From Termitidicoccus mucosus (GTDB lineage Bacteria; Verrucomicrobiota; Verrucomicrobiia; Opitutales; Opitutaceae): a stretch of DNA of 64,000 bases. The position numbers and the translations under genes are program-made. The first letter of the stretch is position 1. Each line of letters begins with the position of its first letter. Below the pieces are notes generated by a model. The model made no database searches and had not been told where the DNA came from. It saw only the letters and a list, made by a program, of their open reading frames with translations. Shown piece by piece: positions 59,843 to 64,000 of the stretch. The DNA lies in assembly GCF_038725785.1 (NCBI RefSeq), contig NZ_CP109796.1, positions 2,852,001-2,916,000 on the forward strand. Reading direction: 5' to 3'.

Positions 59843-61341
59843 CGAAAATCCCTCCCCAGCTCCCGCGCGATGAACGCCCGGTCCTCGTCCGACAAATACC
59901 GCGCCGCCAGCCGTTGCAACGCCCGCCGCTGCGCACCCGAGAACTCCTCAAGAAAGCCACGCCGGTCCACGCGCCCGCCGAGAAAACGCTGCCACGCCGT
60001 CCAGAATTCGCTCGTCGATTCCGCGTCGTAGCCGTTGAAGTGCGCCATGCCCAGCACCGCCGACTGGTGCGGCGCGAGCAACGCCCGCAACTCCGCCCGC
60101 GGTTCCACGTCGCGCAGCGCCGACGGGTCATACACGTCGCCCTCGCCGAAAAACCGCGACGCCACCGCCGGGCTGGTCAGGTATTGCGCAAACCGCAGCA
60201 CCCGTGCGCGCGCCGTCGGATCGTCTTTTTTTGGAATCAGGATGCATGCGCGCATGCCCGCGTTCTGCGGCATGTGGCCGAGACGCGGGAGCGAGGTCGC
60301 GCGCGCGTCGATCTGCGGAAACGGAAACACGCCCCACGCAAACGCCGGGCGCCCCGTGGCCTCGCCCAGCGCCTTTTGCAGCTCGCGCAACTCGCGCACA
60401 TACCACGTGCCGTTCAGAAAATGCGCCACCCGCCCGCCCGCGAACAACGTGAAAATCTGCTCCCCGTCCAGGCTCAGGAAATCCGGCCGCCACGTCTTCG
60501 AAAACTCCGCCAGCAGCCGCGCCACCTCGGCGAACGCCTCCGACCTCGCCGGGTCGATCAGCCCGCGCTCAAACGCCACGATGCGCTCCGCCAGGTCGAT
60601 GACCTCCCCGCGCACGCTCGTCGGGTCGTCCGCCGCGAACCGCCAGCCCTCCGCGTGGCGCAGGTTCACGCGCTCCGCCGCCGGGCGCAGCAGAAACTCC
60701 AGCATGAGCTCGCCCATCCACTGGCTTTGCGCGTCGTTTGATTTTACCGCCACCGCAATGGCCGGCAGCCCGGAGCCGGTCGTCGCGCGGAAATTCTCCA
60801 CCAGTCCCGACCACGTATCCGGCTCGCGAATACCGAGCCGCTCGTAGGTGGTCCGGTCATAAAAGAAACCCACGCGGTATTGCGTGAACGGCAGCGCCCA
60901 CAGCGCGCCCGTCGCGTCCCGTGAGATCTGCACCAGGTCCGGCTCAAAAAAGTCCTCCCACCGCGGATGCCGCGCGTCCCACGCATTCGGCTCCTCCAGC
61001 AGCCGGTCGCATCGCTCCAGCAGCCCCGCCTGACCATACATCCAAGGCAAATCCGTCCCTTCCAGGATCAACACGTCCGGCGGCGAGCCGGAGAGGAACT
61101 GCGTCCGCACCCACATCGGATGCATCGCATAGGGAATCCCCTGCACGCGCACCCCGACGCCCGTCTCCGCCTGATACGCCGCCGCCGTCTCGCGCAGCCC
61201 CGGCATGAACTCGGCAAAAAACGTCGCCACCTGCAACGGCCGCTCCGTATCCGATGCTCGGATACCGCACCATCCGGACAGGACGGCGAACGCGCAGAAA
61301 CCGGCGCGCCAGAAAAAACGAAAGCAAGGGGAGGCAACCAT
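59839..61341 (-). CDS. Extracellular solute-binding protein, family 1 (sugar ABC transporter)
   Basis: 500 residues from the ATG at 61341 (a GTG directly before is also possible). The signal peptide (about 1-29) ends 'GIRAS'. The body follows family 1 sugar-binding proteins: 'FMPGLRETAAAYQAETGVGVRVQGIPY', 'PDVLILEGTDLPWMYGQAGLLERCDRLL', 'ALPFTQYRVGFFYDRTTYERLGI', 'VAHFLNGTWYVRELREL'. It is longer than the usual 420-450, with a C-terminal helical extension 'QRLAARYLSDEDRAFIARELG'. It captures an oligosaccharide or glycoside in the periplasm. First gene of the import operon. Confidence 0.92.
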   Translation of the reverse strand: MVASPCFRFFWRAGFCAFAVLSGWCGIRASDTERPLQVATFFAEFMPGLRETAAAYQAETGVGVRVQGIPYAMHPMWVRTQFLSGSPPDVLILEGTDLPWMYGQAGLLERCDRLLEEPNAWDARHPRWEDFFEPDLVQISRDATGALWALPFTQYRVGFFYDRTTYERLGIREPDTWSGLVENFRATTGSGLPAIAVAVKSNDAQSQWMGELMLEFLLRPAAERVNLRHAEGWRFAADDPTSVRGEVIDLAERIVAFERGLIDPARSEAFAEVARLLAEFSKTWRPDFLSLDGEQIFTLFAGGRVAHFLNGTWYVRELRELQKALGEATGRPAFAWGVFPFPQIDARATSLPRLGHMPQNAGMRACILIPKKDDPTARARVLRFAQYLTSPAVASRFFGEGDVYDPSALRDVEPRAELRALLAPHQSAVLGMAHFNGYDAESTSEFWTAWQRFLGGRVDRRGFLEEFSGAQRRALQRLAARYLSDEDRAFIARELGRDFR

Positions 61342-61630
61342 CACGAATGGTCATTACTGGTATATATCAGAGAAACCCATGCAAGCCAAAAATGCCTCAT
61401 CCTGCATCCATGTCGATTTATAACTTATATATTTTATAATCAATGATATAAATTATAATCTATGCTATATGCAAACCATGATCAAACTCCTTAAGCAATG
61501 GATTCTCGGATTTTAATTTATTGACATAGGTCAGTAATCGAAATCTTCGCCCCGGCGCCGGTGGAATTTGGATTTTTCAAAGTGCCCGGCATCAGTTTCC
61601 GATCAAGGTGGCGTGGACAGGCCACCTGGC
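61342..61630. promoter_or_regulatory. AT-rich promoter region of the ABC import operon
   Basis: 61400-61530 is very AT-rich and includes ATTATA on the plus strand (61452-61457), a possible minus-strand -10 TATAAT. TTGACATAGG at 61521-61530 repeats, inverted, the CCTATGTCAA at 55588-55597. No clear -35 at the right spacing is seen. Confidence 0.4.
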
Positions 61631-63775
61631 TCATACGCGAAGCGTTCCCTCCATGCCATCAAACGACACGCGGCGAACCGAACCATCGTTAAGCGCAAAA
61701 TCCACCGCGATGCGCCGGCCGTCCTCGTCAATTGCCGAGGCGTCGCCGGCAAACTCATCGTGCCGCAGCATGGAACGAAAAGGCCACAATTCGTCGTCGC
61801 GCCAGGGTTTCGCGTCGCAGCGGTGCAACATCAGCGTGATGCGCCAAGGGTCTCCCTTGTAACGGGCCTCGCGCCGGCTGGTCAGCCCGGGCAGAATGCT
61901 TTCGCGCGCCTCCGGGTGCAACCCGGCCTCGCGGCGCATGATGAAACTGTCCCAGCCGTGCACGTTGACCAGCGCGAGCTGCCGCTCGCCCGAGGCGAGC
62001 AGCAGCGCCTTTGAACGCAAGGGGCCGACCTCGCGCTCCTCAATGCGGAGATCCGCGCCTTCCGCGACTGGCAGCGCGTGATGGCAGAGGATGATTTCGC
62101 TTCCGGGGTCGTGGATGCGAAGGCGGTCGCAACGAACCAGCCCGCACGGCACGGCAAAATCCGCCAGGTCCACCGCCGGATTATCGCCGAGCGCGCCGGC
62201 GAAATCGAACAGCAGCCTCCGGTAACACACGCCGCCGCGCACGCCGGAATACAGCAGCAGATTGGGCGCGCGCACGACCGCCCCGCCGTCGGCCGGCGCC
62301 GCCGCCGTGACAACCTGGCCGGTCGAGGTCACATGCGAAGCCGCCCCGCCGCGCACGTTGTAGTGCATGCTCATGAGGCCGTCGGCGGTGTCCGACTGCC
62401 ACGGGAAGCGCGTGTGGAAGGCGAGGTGCGAATAGTTGTGCAGCACCTTGTGCCCGCCGACAATCATCACCTTGCCCGTGCGCATTTCGGCGGCTCCCGA
62501 ACCGCCATATTGGGTGAGCACCAAGCCCGGGCCGGGCAACTCTGTTTCGCGGACGGCGCCGGCGGCAAGCCCTTCCCACGAACCTGCTTCCTCGCGCGCA
62601 GTCCAGAGCGGATGCGTCTCGGGCAATGCGACGCCTTGGTAGGCGTTGCCAAACCAAAAGGGACTCGCCGCGCAACTGTAGGGCTGCACCATCGGCGGAA
62701 ACTGCCCGTAGAAACCGAGCGTGGGGACACCGTTGTTTGCGAAATCCGGGTGGCTGATGAACTGGAAAAGATTTCCCGAAAGGACGCGCCGGGCCAGCCC
62801 CGGATTGACGCCCGCGTTTTTGAGGAAAAACGCGCTCGCAAACGGCGCCGATGCCGCGAAGCGGTAAATGCCGCTCCGTCCCCACATCGGCTGCCAGCCG
62901 TCCCGGTCAAACAGGCGGTCGTAAGTTTTAAGCAGCGCGTGCGTGCCGCGCTCAATGGCATCGGCAATCGCCGGGTGCGTTTCGCAGCCGCCCCACGCCG
63001 CCCAGAGAGGAGCGTAAAATTGAAACGCCCATACAGAGTAATAATCGAAATAAGTGCCGTCACGATACCAGCCATCGCCTGCGTCGAATGCGCGCACCAC
63101 GCGCAGATGCTCGCGCAGGATTTCCCCGTCGATTTCGTAGCCCTCGCGCTGCAAAAACGAAAGGATGTGCATGTTAAAAAGCCGCCAGTTGTGCGCGTGC
63201 GTGCGGCAGTGCCCCCACGTGTGGAAAAGCCGGGCGACCATGTCCTTTTCGGCGCGCGTGTAGTTTGCCCAAAGCGAGTCGCGCGCGAGCGTGAGTTCCA
63301 GCGCAAGCGAGGCGCACTCGCATGTCACCTGGATCGGCCGGTCGCCCCACACCTTGACCATGCCCGCCTGGTCGCCGACGTAGTCGGGCGATTTCGGGTC
63401 GGCGAGTTTCAGGATGGCGTTCGCATAATAATCGCGCAGGGCGATGCCGTTTGAGCGCAGCGAGGGATCGTGCCGGAGGAGCGGGCCCGCGATCAGCAAA
63501 GTGCGCGCGACGCCTTCCATGATTTCGCTGCGCCTGCGCCAGTCGGGATCGCCCGGCTGGGGATAAGTGATTTTCGTCTCGCTGCGAGGCAGCAGGAGGG
63601 GCGCGTCCTGGTTTTCCACATGGGAAAAAACACCGTCGAGCAGCCATTGCCCGGCCTCGACCCAATGCCGCCGGGCCATGCCGGTGAAGGGGCTCAGGGC
63701 AAAATCAGGAGCCTTGATCTGGAAAGTGGCGGACGGTTCCGGACGCCCTGCCGATGATGGGTGGCTTGACGGCAT
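61631..63775 (-). CDS. DUF2264 family protein (probable glycan-degrading enzyme)
   Basis: 714 residues, cytoplasmic by appearance (no signal peptide). The N-terminal alpha/alpha toroid includes 'RRRSEIMEGVARTLLIAGPLL', 'WRLFNMHILSFLQREGYEID', 'YRDGTYFDYYSVWAFQFYAPLWA' and 'GRSGIYRFAASAPFASAF'. The C-terminal half is a beta-sandwich. These match DUF2264, a family found with uronic-acid and rhamnogalacturonan degradation; I recall that some members were assigned to a glucuronidase glycoside-hydrolase family, but cannot check. It lies upstream of the ABC operon on the same strand. ATG at 63775. Confidence 0.85.
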   Translation of the reverse strand: MPSSHPSSAGRPEPSATFQIKAPDFALSPFTGMARRHWVEAGQWLLDGVFSHVENQDAPLLLPRSETKITYPQPGDPDWRRRSEIMEGVARTLLIAGPLLRHDPSLRSNGIALRDYYANAILKLADPKSPDYVGDQAGMVKVWGDRPIQVTCECASLALELTLARDSLWANYTRAEKDMVARLFHTWGHCRTHAHNWRLFNMHILSFLQREGYEIDGEILREHLRVVRAFDAGDGWYRDGTYFDYYSVWAFQFYAPLWAAWGGCETHPAIADAIERGTHALLKTYDRLFDRDGWQPMWGRSGIYRFAASAPFASAFFLKNAGVNPGLARRVLSGNLFQFISHPDFANNGVPTLGFYGQFPPMVQPYSCAASPFWFGNAYQGVALPETHPLWTAREEAGSWEGLAAGAVRETELPGPGLVLTQYGGSGAAEMRTGKVMIVGGHKVLHNYSHLAFHTRFPWQSDTADGLMSMHYNVRGGAASHVTSTGQVVTAAAPADGGAVVRAPNLLLYSGVRGGVCYRRLLFDFAGALGDNPAVDLADFAVPCGLVRCDRLRIHDPGSEIILCHHALPVAEGADLRIEEREVGPLRSKALLLASGERQLALVNVHGWDSFIMRREAGLHPEARESILPGLTSRREARYKGDPWRITLMLHRCDAKPWRDDELWPFRSMLRHDEFAGDASAIDEDGRRIAVDFALNDGSVRRVSFDGMEGTLRV

Positions 63776-63819
63776 TCTGTTCGCTTTGCCAGGGGGTTCA
63801 GCGCGTTGGCCCAGACAGC

Positions 63820-64000
63820 CTAATCGGCGATTGCCGCATCGAGCGACTGGAGAAGGTTGTTGATTTTGAATTTCCCGTCGCTGTCGTGCCAGTGCCCGAA
63901 CACGCCGGTGTCGGTGGAGCGCAGCAGTTCGCGGGCATCGGCGAGCGCGGCGCGGGCGGCGGCGAGATGCGCGCGGATTTCCGCGCGCGCAGCGGCGGGA
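63820..64000 (-). CDS. 3' end of an unidentified gene, cut by the window edge
   Basis: A minus-strand frame is open from the right edge to a TAG at 63820-63822. The visible 59 or so residues are Ala/Arg-rich helix followed by 'TDTGVFGHWHDSDGKFKIN' and 'NLLQSLDAAIAD'. The GHWHDSDGKF stretch looks like a conserved C-terminal element, but I could not place the family. It lies 44 bases upstream of the DUF2264 gene on the same strand and probably belongs to the same operon. Confidence 0.65.
   Translation of the reverse strand, partial: PAAARAEIRAHLAAARAALADARELLRSTDTGVFGHWHDSDGKFKINNLLQSLDAAIAD

Overview
The window looks like chromosomal DNA from a GC-rich, Gram-negative member of the Verrucomicrobiota, most likely an Opitutaceae relative. 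That assignment is an inference from gene content: a PATR-type autotransporter, TonB-dependent receptors, a secreted metzincin with BACON-like repeats and a GlyGly-type C-terminal anchor, several Gfo/Idh/MocA oxidoreductases, DUF1080 and DUF2264 proteins, and frequent GTG/TTG starts with weak Shine-Dalgarno sequences. No rRNA, tRNA, CRISPR array, transposase or phage gene was recognised.

Layout. 1-3.1 kb: 3' part of an autotransporter. 3.4-7 kb (minus): thioredoxin, ScpA with a coupled small protein, and an ECF sigma factor followed by two one-TM proteins. 7.5-11.7 kb (plus): an NtrC-type regulator, a membrane histidine kinase (AlgB/KinB-like architecture) and a BadF/NAGK-type sugar kinase. 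11.9-18.7 kb (minus): secreted metzincin, argS and a ketoacyl synthase. 18.8-24.8 kb: GH2 glycosidase and sugar porter, divergent from an AraC regulator, then a free-standing acyl carrier protein. 25-30.7 kb: Fur-box-preceded TonB receptor, EntS-like exporter and a B12-binding radical SAM protein. 31-37.2 kb: an accessory stretch of small, partly lower-GC genes (4-TM protein, ChaN/EreA-like, DUF6314, DUF4440, GFA, AraC/SDR pair, DUF1697) with integron-like core sites and bracketing repeats. 37.4-40.5 kb: second TonB receptor and a ribbon-helix-helix protein.

40.9-63.8 kb is one large carbohydrate locus, almost all on the minus strand. It holds four Gfo/Idh/MocA oxidoreductases (two with Tat signals), a TIM-barrel sugar isomerase, a DUF1080 protein fused to a HEAT-like segment, a HEAT-repeat protein, a DoxX protein, a discoidin-like protein, a pectate-lyase-fold protein, an aldo/keto reductase, an ABC sugar importer without its ATPase, a DUF2264 protein and a GntR/LacI regulator. 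Together these fit uptake of a plant or mucosal glycoside and its non-hydrolytic breakdown: oxidation at C3 by periplasmic Gfo/Idh/MocA enzymes, then elimination or hydrolysis by DUF1080 and TIM-barrel proteins. This pathway reading is inference.

The most striking non-genic feature is a dense set of long palindromic intergenic repeats of at least ten unrelated families. Several are nested, two near-identical copies bracket the AraC/SDR module, two abut start codons so closely that naive gene calls run through them, and some appear to be translated in frame (ScpA tail, N-terminus of the DUF1080 protein).
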